Source: Candidatus Methanoplasma sp. (GTDB taxonomy: Archaea > Thermoplasmatota > Thermoplasmata > Methanomassiliicoccales > Methanomethylophilaceae). Taken from it: a stretch of 5,647 nt of DNA. The notes under the pieces were generated by a model that did not search any database, had not been told where the DNA came from, and worked only from the letters and a program-made list of their open reading frames with translations. Of this stretch, positions 1-5,530 are shown one piece after another. Numbering within the stretch: position 1 is the stretch's first letter; each line of letters starts with the position of its first letter. The position numbers were made by a program, and so were the translations under genes. The DNA is taken from positions 1 through 5,647 of the forward strand of contig JAISVN010000011.1 in assembly GCA_031271555.1 (NCBI GenBank), read 5' to 3'.

Positions 1-272
1 GGCCTCAGGGTTCCCGTCACAAGCTCCGGGGACCGCGGTTTGTTCTCCACCGTATCCGTACCTTTTACGAAATCCCCGTATGTGTTCAGCAGATTTGCGG
101 CAGACTGCAGCAGGCAGCCGCACATCAGAACCATTGCAAAGATCCACCAGTTCATGTATCCATCGTAGTAGGCAACTATTCCCCCTATCAGAACGGGCAC
201 TACTGCACCGTGCAGCGACCACGGCCTGAAAGCGTTGTACCACCCAGACCTTACAGGTTTGACGTCTTTCAT
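1..272 (-). CDS. UbiA/MenA-type prenyltransferase, N-terminal part (cut by window edge)
   Basis: I translated this by hand from an ATG at 272; it runs 90 codons in frame to the left edge, where the gene is cut. The visible part reads WYNAFRPWSLHG (residues 11-22), then a hydrophobic segment (about 22-36), a second one (about 41-62), and the motif NTYGDFVKGTD (63-73). This motif matches the first Asp-rich prenyl-diphosphate/Mg-binding motif of the UbiA superfamily, and the NxYGDFxKGxD form resembles MenA (1,4-dihydroxy-2-naphthoate prenyltransferase). UbiA enzymes are integral membrane proteins that attach isoprenoid chains to aromatic or other acceptors. In an archaeon the acceptor could be a quinone precursor or something else, and the missing C-terminal part would be needed to tell. 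The start is well fixed: an in-frame TAA lies 27 nt upstream and no other ATG intervenes. No Shine-Dalgarno site is visible. Confidence 0.85.
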   Translation of the reverse strand, partial: MKDVKPVRSGWYNAFRPWSLHGAVVPVLIGGIVAYYDGYMNWWIFAMVLMCGCLLQSAANLLNTYGDFVKGTDTVENKPRSPELVTGTLR

Positions 273-296
273 GGGGTGGTGTGATTGCTTGCAGGC

Positions 297-302
297 TATT
301 TA
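297..302 (-). promoter_or_regulatory. TATA-like box of the prenyltransferase gene
   Basis: Read on the minus strand this is TAAATA, within CTAAATAG. Its centre lies about 27 nt upstream of the ATG at 272, the spacing expected between an archaeal TATA box and a transcription start. No Shine-Dalgarno site lies between, so a leaderless mRNA starting at or near the ATG is likely. This is inferred from spacing and composition only. Confidence 0.5.
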
Positions 303-375
303 GATTGTGCATGCCGATCCGGTTGAGTCCCATAGATGTAACTGGCTTATTACGGCTGGCTGCGCATAAATGTTC

Positions 376-381
376 ATATAT
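376..381 (+). promoter_or_regulatory. TATA-like box of the BASS-family gene
   Basis: ATATAT is centred about 26 nt upstream of the ATG at 405, with no ribosome-binding site in between. This fits an archaeal TATA box driving a leaderless transcript. The box lies in the right arm of an imperfect inverted repeat, GCATAAA (364-370) and TATATGC (377-383), which could be an operator or chance. The rest of the 273-404 intergenic region shows no RNA gene or ORF that I can support. Confidence 0.5.
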
Positions 382-404
382 GCATTATCTGTTCAATAGT
401 CTCC

Positions 405-1400
405 ATGAGACTGGCTTTGAAACTTATAACCAGTAGTGCATTCATGATGAGCCTGGCATTGATAATCTCGCTTATCACCAACTTCTCCGGGATCTTTCCG
501 GGAGATCTTCTGACCGCGCCTGTCAGGAGCAACCTCACGATACTGTTCCTTGCAATAATGATGACCGTCTCCCTTTCGAGGATCCCCAGCAGGAATCTGA
601 GCCCTGCGAAAAACCCAAAAGCTCTGATCAGAGGTCTGCTTATAGGGTTGGTAATAGCATCGTTGATCCCGATATTGGGATTCATGATCCTGAAGGACAC
701 TCAATACCATGATTACGCTGTGGGCCTGGTGTTCATAGCCGCAACTCCTTTCGCCGCTTCCGTGGCACCCTTGTCGCTTATCCTGAGAGGGGACATGGAG
801 CATGCGGCCCATTCCACAATATACGTTTACATTGCGGCCCTTCTGTGGATACCGTTCATAGTCTACGTCCTTCTGGGAAAGACCGTGGACATGATGGACC
901 TTGTCAAGAATGTGATATACATCATAGGCATTCCTTTGGTGGTCTCCAGATTCCTGACCTGGGTTAAAATAGATAAGAACGTCATGGCAGTGGTTCTGAA
1001 CTGTTTCATATTCTTCCTTGTCTGGATGTCGGTCAGCTCAGCAGACTTCAAAGGCGCGGGAATGTTGATAATGGCGGCATTCATGATCATAGTCGCATTC
1101 AGGACCTTCGGCCTCGGCGGTGCACTTGAGGTTGTGGAGAAACGCGCCGGGATCGGCTGGTCGCAGAGGGTCACGGACATACTCATGATGTCGTACAAGA
1201 ACAAAGGCATCGCTATCGCGCTCTGCATGGCGACCATGATGCCCCTCGGCCCCCAGTTCGCGAACATGGCCATGGTAGCCATCGCCTCGTCGATCGTGGT
1301 GGAGATCTGCTGGGTAGTGTTCATGGACTCTGTCCTGTTCTCCAGGAAGAGAATGAAACGCGAACTGGAGAAAGAAGGTTTAGAAGTCGGTGATCTTTGA
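405..1400 (+). CDS. Bile acid:sodium symporter (BASS)-like membrane transporter
   Basis: A 331-residue, very hydrophobic protein with about nine or ten predicted membrane segments, roughly at residues 10-30, 42-58, 75-96, 103-126, 137-157, 167-184, 192-211, 217-234, 264-282 and 287-311. The segment ATPFAAS (113-119), followed by a short polar stretch RGDME, resembles the conserved helix-break region of BASS proteins. SYKNKGIAIAL (263-273) resembles the second one, often seen as QNxGLA in the family. BASS members move organic anions such as bile acids, pyruvate or pantoate with sodium, and ACR3 relatives export arsenite; nothing here fixes the substrate. The acidic residue often found just before the second motif is not obvious. 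The C-terminus is a charged cytoplasmic-type tail (about 313-331). The ATG at 405 has a TATA box at leaderless spacing. The last 21 bp overlap the 3' end of the convergent DUF1848 gene. Confidence 0.75.
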   Translation: MRLALKLITSSAFMMSLALIISLITNFSGIFPGDLLTAPVRSNLTILFLAIMMTVSLSRIPSRNLSPAKNPKALIRGLLIGLVIASLIPILGFMILKDTQYHDYAVGLVFIAATPFAASVAPLSLILRGDMEHAAHSTIYVYIAALLWIPFIVYVLLGKTVDMMDLVKNVIYIIGIPLVVSRFLTWVKIDKNVMAVVLNCFIFFLVWMSVSSADFKGAGMLIMAAFMIIVAFRTFGLGGALEVVEKRAGIGWSQRVTDILMMSYKNKGIAIALCMATMMPLGPQFANMAMVAIASSIVVEICWVVFMDSVLFSRKRMKRELEKEGLEVGDL

Positions 1401-2309
1401 GACTTTCCTTGATGCCAGCTCAACAACTGTGTCGGAAACGCCGACCTCCCCGAACAGCATCTCGCTGTTCGGGTCATATCTCCTTTCTTTTCTGATCTTG
1501 TCGGTGCTGCGGTTCGCATAACAGTATATGCAGTCGTGGCCGCATGTGTCGTATTCCCCTATGTCTATGTTCCTCACGCAGAGGCACCCGTCCCTTATCG
1601 GCGTCTGCAGGTCTTCAAAGGGAACATTGAGCGCTTTCATGTGCTCTCTGCCTATGCATCCTCCGGCCATTATCCCATATTCGGAAAGGTCATGTTCGGA
1701 ACAGCACAGGCTGAGTTCGATGCCGTTATCCCGGGCTGTTTCAGAAAATGCCGCACCTATCCCCTCGGCCTCCGCTTTAGAGACGCTGCGCAGCATGCCG
1801 CTATCGCTGAACCGTTTCAGCTTATCATGTATCTCGACGAAGCTGAAGATGCATCTTTCAGTATGGCCTGCGAGTTCCCTGCACAGCGTATCGAACTTCC
1901 TCCGATGGTATCCGATATCGTATTTTCCATTCAATATGACGGGGTCATATCTCCATACGACCCTGTCCTTCCCGATGTTCTCGGATATCGTCCTGAAAGC
2001 TTCGGCTATATCGGCCTTGCTCCGGACTCCGGGTTCGATATCGCGGCCATAGGGTGTGATCGTGATCTGGAACCCCATCTTCATGCCCATATCCTCCAGC
2101 TCCCCCAGGAATGGTATCATGGGGCGGGGGTCCTTGGTCATGAAAAGAATGATATCCACATTCCTTGGCGACAGGTCTATCTTGTAGACCACATTCTTTG
2201 CCACAGGATTCCTTACGAGAACATGCCCATTTCTTATCCTGTTCATAAGCCATTCTGAATGAAAAGCCGGGATGTCCGTCCTTCGGCTGGCGCATATGAT
2301 CATTACCAT
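1380..2309 (-). CDS. DUF1848 family protein, probable radical-SAM-like Fe-S protein
   Basis: Full-length at 309 residues. The N-terminus ASRRTDIPAF (7-16), with FHSEW next, LVRNP (31-35) and the stretch around 50-61 (VDIILFMTKDP) are DUF1848 hallmarks. The middle, QITITPYGRDIEPGVRSK (81-98) and VVWRYDPVIL (117-126), resembles barrel strands of SplB-type radical SAM enzymes. Near the C-terminus lie C242, C244 and then C256-x3-C260-x2-C263 followed by YAN, the same spacing as the radical-SAM cluster motif but placed late in the chain. I infer a [4Fe-4S] cluster; the substrate is unknown. C202, C203 and C218 could ligate a second cluster. Two starts are possible: ATG 2309 (MVM...) or ATG 2303, which would give MIICASRRTDIP and fits the usual family N-terminus slightly better. 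The stop is TAA at 1380-1382, inside the convergent transporter gene. It diverges from ogt-alkD across 48 bp. Confidence 0.85.
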   Translation of the reverse strand: MVMIICASRRTDIPAFHSEWLMNRIRNGHVLVRNPVAKNVVYKIDLSPRNVDIILFMTKDPRPMIPFLGELEDMGMKMGFQITITPYGRDIEPGVRSKADIAEAFRTISENIGKDRVVWRYDPVILNGKYDIGYHRRKFDTLCRELAGHTERCIFSFVEIHDKLKRFSDSGMLRSVSKAEAEGIGAAFSETARDNGIELSLCCSEHDLSEYGIMAGGCIGREHMKALNVPFEDLQTPIRDGCLCVRNIDIGEYDTCGHDCIYCYANRSTDKIRKERRYDPNSEMLFGEVGVSDTVVELASRKVSKITDF

Positions 2310-2327
2310 GTGCAGTGAGATAGGAGG

Positions 2328-2339
2328 AAATAAGTATTC
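2328..2339. promoter_or_regulatory. Shared bidirectional AT-rich promoter element between DUF1848 gene and ogt
   Basis: The intergenic region (2310-2357) is only 48 bp. The near-symmetrical AT-rich stretch AATAAGTATT (2329-2338) sits almost exactly in its middle, about 25 nt from both start codons (2309 leftward, 2358 rightward), which is the spacing of an archaeal TATA box for leaderless transcription in either direction. A second A-rich stretch, TTAAAAAAATAA (2340-2351), is too close to ogt to serve its ATG. GGAGG at 2323-2327 lies about 30 nt before ogt, too far to be its ribosome-binding site. The call rests on spacing and composition only. Confidence 0.4.
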
Positions 2340-2357
2340 TTAAAAAAATAACGTTTC

Positions 2358-2825
2358 ATGAGCGGCAGAATACATACTTTCGTTACTATGATCGGAAAGA
2401 TCAGCATTTCCGATGACGGAATGGGGAATATAGACGGTCTGTATTTGCCTAACTGCAACCTGCCATGTAAAGAGGACGAAGAGACCCCGATAATCGCCAA
2501 AGCCGCACAGCAGGTCGAAGAATACATCTCGGGGAAAAGGAAGGTCTTCGACCTGCCTCTTGTCTTTGAGGGTACGGAGTTCCAAAAAAGCGTTTGGAAC
2601 GCGATGAGGAATATCCCATACGGGAAGACGGAATCTTACAAAGACCTTGCTGAACGGGTCGGGAGGCCGAAAGCATACCGTGCGGTCGGCACTGCCTGCA
2701 GTCTCAACCCCATACCGCTAATCGTACCTTGCCACAGGGTGGTCGCATCCGACGGCATCGGCGGATTCAGCTGCGGGATCGTTATGAAAAAGAAGCTTAT
2801 GACAATTGAAGGGATAGAATTTTGA
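2358..2825 (+). CDS. ogt: Methylated-DNA--[protein]-cysteine S-methyltransferase
   Basis: A 155-residue suicide DNA repair protein that transfers the alkyl group from O6-alkylguanine to its own cysteine. The active-site motif is present as IVPCHRVV, with the acceptor at C125. The upstream DNA-binding helix-turn-helix region contains SYKDLAERVG (93-102) and the arginine-finger segment YRAVG (R108), followed by the asparagine hinge N117. FQKSVW (75-80) and IPYGKT (86-91) are also family-typical, as is the C-terminal GGFSCG followed by KKKLMTIEG. The N-terminus HTFVTMIGKISI aligns with the usual 'TPIGxL' opening of the family, supporting ATG 2358 over the internal ATG at 2388. No Shine-Dalgarno site is visible, so a leaderless mRNA is likely. 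The TGA stop overlaps the TTG start of the downstream alkD-like gene, so the two are probably cotranscribed and translationally coupled. It lacks the long N-terminal Ada domain. Confidence 0.95.
   Translation: MSGRIHTFVTMIGKISISDDGMGNIDGLYLPNCNLPCKEDEETPIIAKAAQQVEEYISGKRKVFDLPLVFEGTEFQKSVWNAMRNIPYGKTESYKDLAERVGRPKAYRAVGTACSLNPIPLIVPCHRVVASDGIGGFSCGIVMKKKLMTIEGIEF
2808..2813 (+). promoter_or_regulatory. Weak ribosome-binding site supporting the TTG start of alkD
   Basis: GAAGGG ends 8 nt before the TTG at 2822, inside the end of ogt. It supports the TTG start and translation coupled to ogt. Confidence 0.4.
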
Positions 2826-3505
2826 TCGATGTCAGGAAAGAGCTTGAAGACCATATCGACCTGAAATACCGGGATTTCCACATGAAGAGCGTTCCGGGAG
2901 TGTCTGGGATACTTGGTGTCAGGATGCCGGATCTCAGGAGGATCGTCGAGGACATCTGCAAAGGCGATTGGAGAGAGTTTCTGGAAAGACCTGCCGAGTT
3001 CTACGAAGAGCATATGCTGAGGGGCCTGATAATAGCCGGTGCGAAGATGGATTTCGATGAAAGGGTGGAATATACAAAGATGTTCCTGCCGGAGATAAAC
3101 AACTGGGCGATATGCGACAGTTTCTGCGGGTCTTGGAAAGTAAAGGGGGCACAGGACAGAGAAAAGCTTTGGGACTATTGTCTTGAGCTTATTGATACAG
3201 ATGACGAATACGGAATGAGGGTATCGGCGGTCATGATGATGGGTAAGTTCATGGACAGTGCCCATATCGATATGGTTTTAGAACTGCTTACAAAAAAGCA
3301 TCATGACGGCTACTACTATAAGATGGGGGCCGCATGGGCCCTTTCGTGCTGTTACATAAAGTATCCTGAAAAAACGGAACCTTTGCTTTTCATAGATACT
3401 CTGGATAAAGAGATCCGGAACAAAGCCATACAGAAGATCTCGGACTCGTTCAGAGTCAGCAAGGAAGACAAGGATCGGCTTAAGGCAAAGAAGAAAATGT
3501 TATGA
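2822..3505 (+). CDS. alkD: AlkD-type DNA alkylation repair protein (HEAT-like repeat glycosylase)
   Basis: A 227-residue, mainly helical protein of the DNA alkylation repair (AlkD) family, whose characterised members excise positively charged alkylated bases such as 3- and 7-alkylpurines. Typical stretches are YRDFHMK (16-22), LGVRMPDLRRI (31-41), NNWAICDSFC (93-102), YGMRVSAVMM (130-139), YYYKMGAAWALS (164-175) and NKAIQKISDSFRVS (200-213). By alignment from memory, W95, D99, R133 and W172 correspond to the base-cradling Trp, the catalytic Asp, the Arg and the second Trp of Bacillus cereus AlkD, so the enzyme is probably active. The start is TTG at 2822, overlapping the ogt stop as TTGA. An in-frame TGA at 2807-2809 rules out a longer form, and the next ATG (2882) would remove conserved residues. 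A weak ribosome-binding site, GAAGGG, lies 8 nt upstream inside ogt. The stop TGA directly abuts the stop of the opposing gene. Confidence 0.9.
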   Translation: MIDVRKELEDHIDLKYRDFHMKSVPGVSGILGVRMPDLRRIVEDICKGDWREFLERPAEFYEEHMLRGLIIAGAKMDFDERVEYTKMFLPEINNWAICDSFCGSWKVKGAQDREKLWDYCLELIDTDDEYGMRVSAVMMMGKFMDSAHIDMVLELLTKKHHDGYYYKMGAAWALSCCYIKYPEKTEPLLFIDTLDKEIRNKAIQKISDSFRVSKEDKDRLKAKKKML

Positions 3506-4039
3506 TCAGGATTCTTTCTCGATCTGCCTGAATATCCTTTCGGAATTCTCCGCCCCTATGCGGGGGCCTTTCCTTTCCATGAAGATCCAGTTCCTCTCTA
3601 TGCAGTCCTGTTCGAAATCGAGACTTGTGACCGCCATAACCTTGCCGTGCTGGAAGGTCTCATCGGCAAGCATCATTTCGAACATCTCCTTTGGAACGCA
3701 GACCACGATCCTGTCAAAGTACATCGAGGCCCTTTTCAAATGCCCGAGGTAGTCCTTTTCCTTTTGGACCCTTTCGTAATCCTCTTTGCCTGCCATCACG
3801 CCGTCATAGTTGGTTATCACATAATTTCCGGGAACGAAACCGAATCTGGACGATATGACGCCGTATGAGACATCACACATCTTGCGGCCGTCCTTTTCAG
3901 CGGTATCAAGCCTGGCAACCAGTTTCTTTACCTCTTCCGCACGCCCTCCGAACATCTCGAATGCGGTGGCCAGGCCTTTTTTCAGGAACACTGTCGAGTC
4001 ATTGGTTATTACGAGTACCGATTTCAGATTGGTCGTCAT
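3506..4039 (-). CDS. Uncharacterised protein, third gene of the hypA-hypD operon
   Basis: A 177-residue soluble protein that I cannot assign to a named family with confidence. I place the start at ATG 4039: it overlaps the hypD stop as ATGA and is preceded by a strong ribosome-binding site, GGAGGA. A longer reading to 4075 would add 12 residues lying inside hypD. The protein opens with a hydrophobic strand SVLVITNDS (7-15), has a helical charged stretch (about 20-50), then YGVISSRFGFVPGNYVITNYD (59-79), and a second strand FDRIVVCVP (108-116). This strand-helix-loop order and the 'SxRFGFVPxxYxIxxYD' block recall the DUF6884/YaaA-like fold by eye only. Cysteines are C55, C114 and C146, with no CxxC pair, so a metal site is not evident. 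The operon position suggests a link to hydrogenase maturation or simple cotranscription; no function is claimed. No membrane segment or signal peptide is visible. Confidence 0.85.
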   Translation of the reverse strand: MTTNLKSVLVITNDSTVFLKKGLATAFEMFGGRAEEVKKLVARLDTAEKDGRKMCDVSYGVISSRFGFVPGNYVITNYDGVMAGKEDYERVQKEKDYLGHLKRASMYFDRIVVCVPKEMFEMMLADETFQHGKVMAVTSLDFEQDCIERNWIFMERKGPRIGAENSERIFRQIEKES

Positions 4040-5118
4040 GTCCTCCTCCCCGAGAACCTGTATGCAATGCTGCAACTCCCTTCCTCAGAGACCATACAAG
4101 GCCCTTTGGGACTCATCGGCTTGCACGCAGTACCAAACATAGGACACTCTTCTGACTTTATAAGTCCTCTCAAAACCTCTCCGCATCTGCATCCTTTCGC
4201 TTCCGCCTCCACTTCCGGGGTCTGAGAGAGTATCTTTTCGTGTACGATCGTTGCGTCGTGCTCAGCGAATTCGGGTTTAAGCGCCAGTGCGCTCTTCGGT
4301 ATAACGGGGAAGCCTCTCCACTCTCTGTCTACCGGGACGAAGGTATCCTCCATGAGCTTCCTCGCTATAGGATTCCCGTTGTCCTTCACCAATCTGGTGT
4401 ACTCGTTCTCGACCTCGGAACGGCCTTCCTCTATCTGTTTGGTGAGCATGTATGATGCCATCAGTATGTCCAGAGGTTCGAAACCTGCAACGACCTGAGG
4501 CATGTTGTACGTTTCAGAGAAGAACCTGAACGGTTCCAATCCTGTTATTACTGCGACGTGCCCCGGCATTATCATGCCGTTCATGTTCATCTCGCCCATA
4601 TCGAATATCGCTTCCAGTATCGGAGGGCATATCCTATGGCAGCTGTATATGCTGAAGTTCTTCGGGAGCCCTCCTTTTCTGAGCGGAACGCATGTTGAAG
4701 GCGCGGTCGTCTCGAATCCGACCGAAACGAAGACCAGCGGCTTCGTCTGTTCCGATGCCATCCTTACAGCATCCTCTATGGAATAGACGATCCTTACGTC
4801 GGCCCCGTCCGCTTTAGCATCGAACAGCGAGCCTATGGTCGTTGGTACGCGCATCATGTCGCCGAATGCCGTTACCGTTACGCCGTTGCGGGCAAGGGTT
4901 ATCGCATCGGCTATCTCTTTGCTTGTTGTAACGCAGACCGGACAGCCCGGACCTTGGCATATCTCCACTCCGGCCTCTGCTAGCATCTCTTCCAGGCCGA
5001 ATCTGACGATGGTGTCCTGGTGCGTACCGCAGACATGCATGAACTTGCTTTCTATGCCTGTGTCCTTAATCGATGCCAGGATCTTCTTCGCTGTTTCCTC
5101 GTCTCTGTATTTGAACAT
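4036..5118 (-). CDS. hypD: [NiFe]-hydrogenase maturation protein HypD
   Basis: A 360-residue, full-length HypD, the iron-sulfur scaffold that with HypC carries and completes the Fe(CN)2CO moiety before its transfer to the hydrogenase large subunit in the cytoplasm. Conserved motifs are FMHVCGTHQDT (26-36, with C30), GPGCPVCVTT (56-65, with C59 and C62), TAFGDMMRVP (83-92), VGFETTAP (133-140), PGHV (185-188) and GFEPLDIL (212-219). The C-terminal cysteine cluster is C310, C312, C325, C332, C341 and C349, of which four are expected to ligate the [4Fe-4S] cluster. The spacing between C30 and C59 is 29 residues, one more than I recall for E. coli HypD. The ATG at 5118 shares one base with the hypA stop (TGATG) and is preceded by GAGGAGG. 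Its stop overlaps the next gene's start as ATGA, so all three genes are probably cotranscribed. Confidence 0.97.
   Translation of the reverse strand: MFKYRDEETAKKILASIKDTGIESKFMHVCGTHQDTIVRFGLEEMLAEAGVEICQGPGCPVCVTTSKEIADAITLARNGVTVTAFGDMMRVPTTIGSLFDAKADGADVRIVYSIEDAVRMASEQTKPLVFVSVGFETTAPSTCVPLRKGGLPKNFSIYSCHRICPPILEAIFDMGEMNMNGMIMPGHVAVITGLEPFRFFSETYNMPQVVAGFEPLDILMASYMLTKQIEEGRSEVENEYTRLVKDNGNPIARKLMEDTFVPVDREWRGFPVIPKSALALKPEFAEHDATIVHEKILSQTPEVEAEAKGCRCGEVLRGLIKSEECPMFGTACKPMSPKGPCMVSEEGSCSIAYRFSGRRT
4040..4050 (-). promoter_or_regulatory. Ribosome-binding site for the third hyp-operon gene
   Basis: Read on the minus strand, GGGGAGGAGGAC immediately precedes the ATG at 4039. This strong purine-rich site decides the start of the unknown gene against the upstream ATG at 4075, and contrasts with the absence of such sites before the first genes of transcripts in this window. 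Confidence 0.65.
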
Positions 5119-5498
5119 CAGTCTGCCTCCTCGATATCAATGGATTTCACGCAGCATGTCTTCCCTGCTGTGATGATGACCGAACTGCCGCATTTAGGGC
5201 AAGAGAGCACAGGTATCCTATGGTGCATGTCCTCTCCGAGGTCCATGTCCTCTGCAGGCCCTTGATAACCGCATCTCTCACATTTTATTTCTATTTCCTC
5301 TTCCTCGATCACAAGTTTCGAACCTTCCAATATCGAATCCTTCGACATCACCTCATAGGCGAATTCCATCTGTTCGGCACCGAGGTTGGTAAGCCTTCCG
5401 ACCGTCAGCCTTACCTCTTTAACAGAAACGATATCATACTTTTCGAGTTCCTTCTTTACGGCGGCCATAAGATCGGCCATAATGGAAACCTCATGCAT
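5118..5498 (-). CDS. hypA: Hydrogenase nickel-incorporation protein HypA
   Basis: A 126-residue nickel metallochaperone that, usually with the GTPase HypB, delivers Ni to the hydrogenase large subunit after HypCDEF have placed the iron centre. It begins MHEVSI; the N-terminal amine and H2 form the nickel site in the family, which fixes the start. The zinc-finger motif is present as C73-ERC76 and C100-PKC103. The remaining sequence, including the acidic stretch EEEEIE (65-70), fits the family's mixed fold. A CC pair (C115-C116) near the C-terminus is not part of the usual metal sites. It is the first gene of the leftward hypA-hypD-unknown operon; hypB is not in the window. A TATA box at 5521-5530 with no ribosome-binding site implies a leaderless mRNA. 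Confidence 0.97.
   Translation of the reverse strand: MHEVSIMADLMAAVKKELEKYDIVSVKEVRLTVGRLTNLGAEQMEFAYEVMSKDSILEGSKLVIEEEEIEIKCERCGYQGPAEDMDLGEDMHHRIPVLSCPKCGSSVIITAGKTCCVKSIDIEEAD
5126..5132 (-). promoter_or_regulatory. Ribosome-binding site for hypD
   Basis: GAGGAGG on the minus strand, about 7 nt upstream of the ATG at 5118 and inside the 3' end of hypA. It supports the chosen start and independent or coupled initiation of hypD. Confidence 0.6.
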
Positions 5499-5520
5499 TG
5501 CGGGTACATGTGCATTCGAT

Positions 5521-5530
5521 TATAAAATAA
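5521..5530 (-). promoter_or_regulatory. TATA box of the hypA-hypD operon
   Basis: On the minus strand this reads TTATTTTATA, centred about 27 nt upstream of the hypA ATG (5498). It is the best TATA-box match in the window and, with no Shine-Dalgarno site in the gap, predicts a leaderless operon transcript. The rest of 5499-5647 is AT-rich toward its right end and holds no gene I can support. Confidence 0.6.

Noticed and set aside
863..1519. A 218-codon leftward open frame under the BASS gene
   Set aside because: It is antisense to the transporter and also overlaps DUF1848 on the same strand; its composition is that of a shadow frame.
1536..2258. A 240-codon rightward open frame inside the DUF1848 gene
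   Set aside because: It is antisense to a gene with clear family motifs, has no recognisable domain and no promoter; it is a shadow of the real coding strand.
2323..2327. GGAGG as a ribosome-binding site for ogt
   Set aside because: It lies about 30 nt before the ATG at 2358, too far for initiation, and no alternative start codon fits at the right distance.
2636..3265. A 209-codon leftward open frame across ogt and alkD
   Set aside because: It lies antisense to two well-supported repair genes and its translation resembles no family.
4040..4075. Twelve-residue N-terminal extension of the third hyp-operon gene (start at 4075)
   Set aside because: The downstream ATG at 4039 has a strong ribosome-binding site and an ATGA overlap with hypD; the extension lies within hypD.
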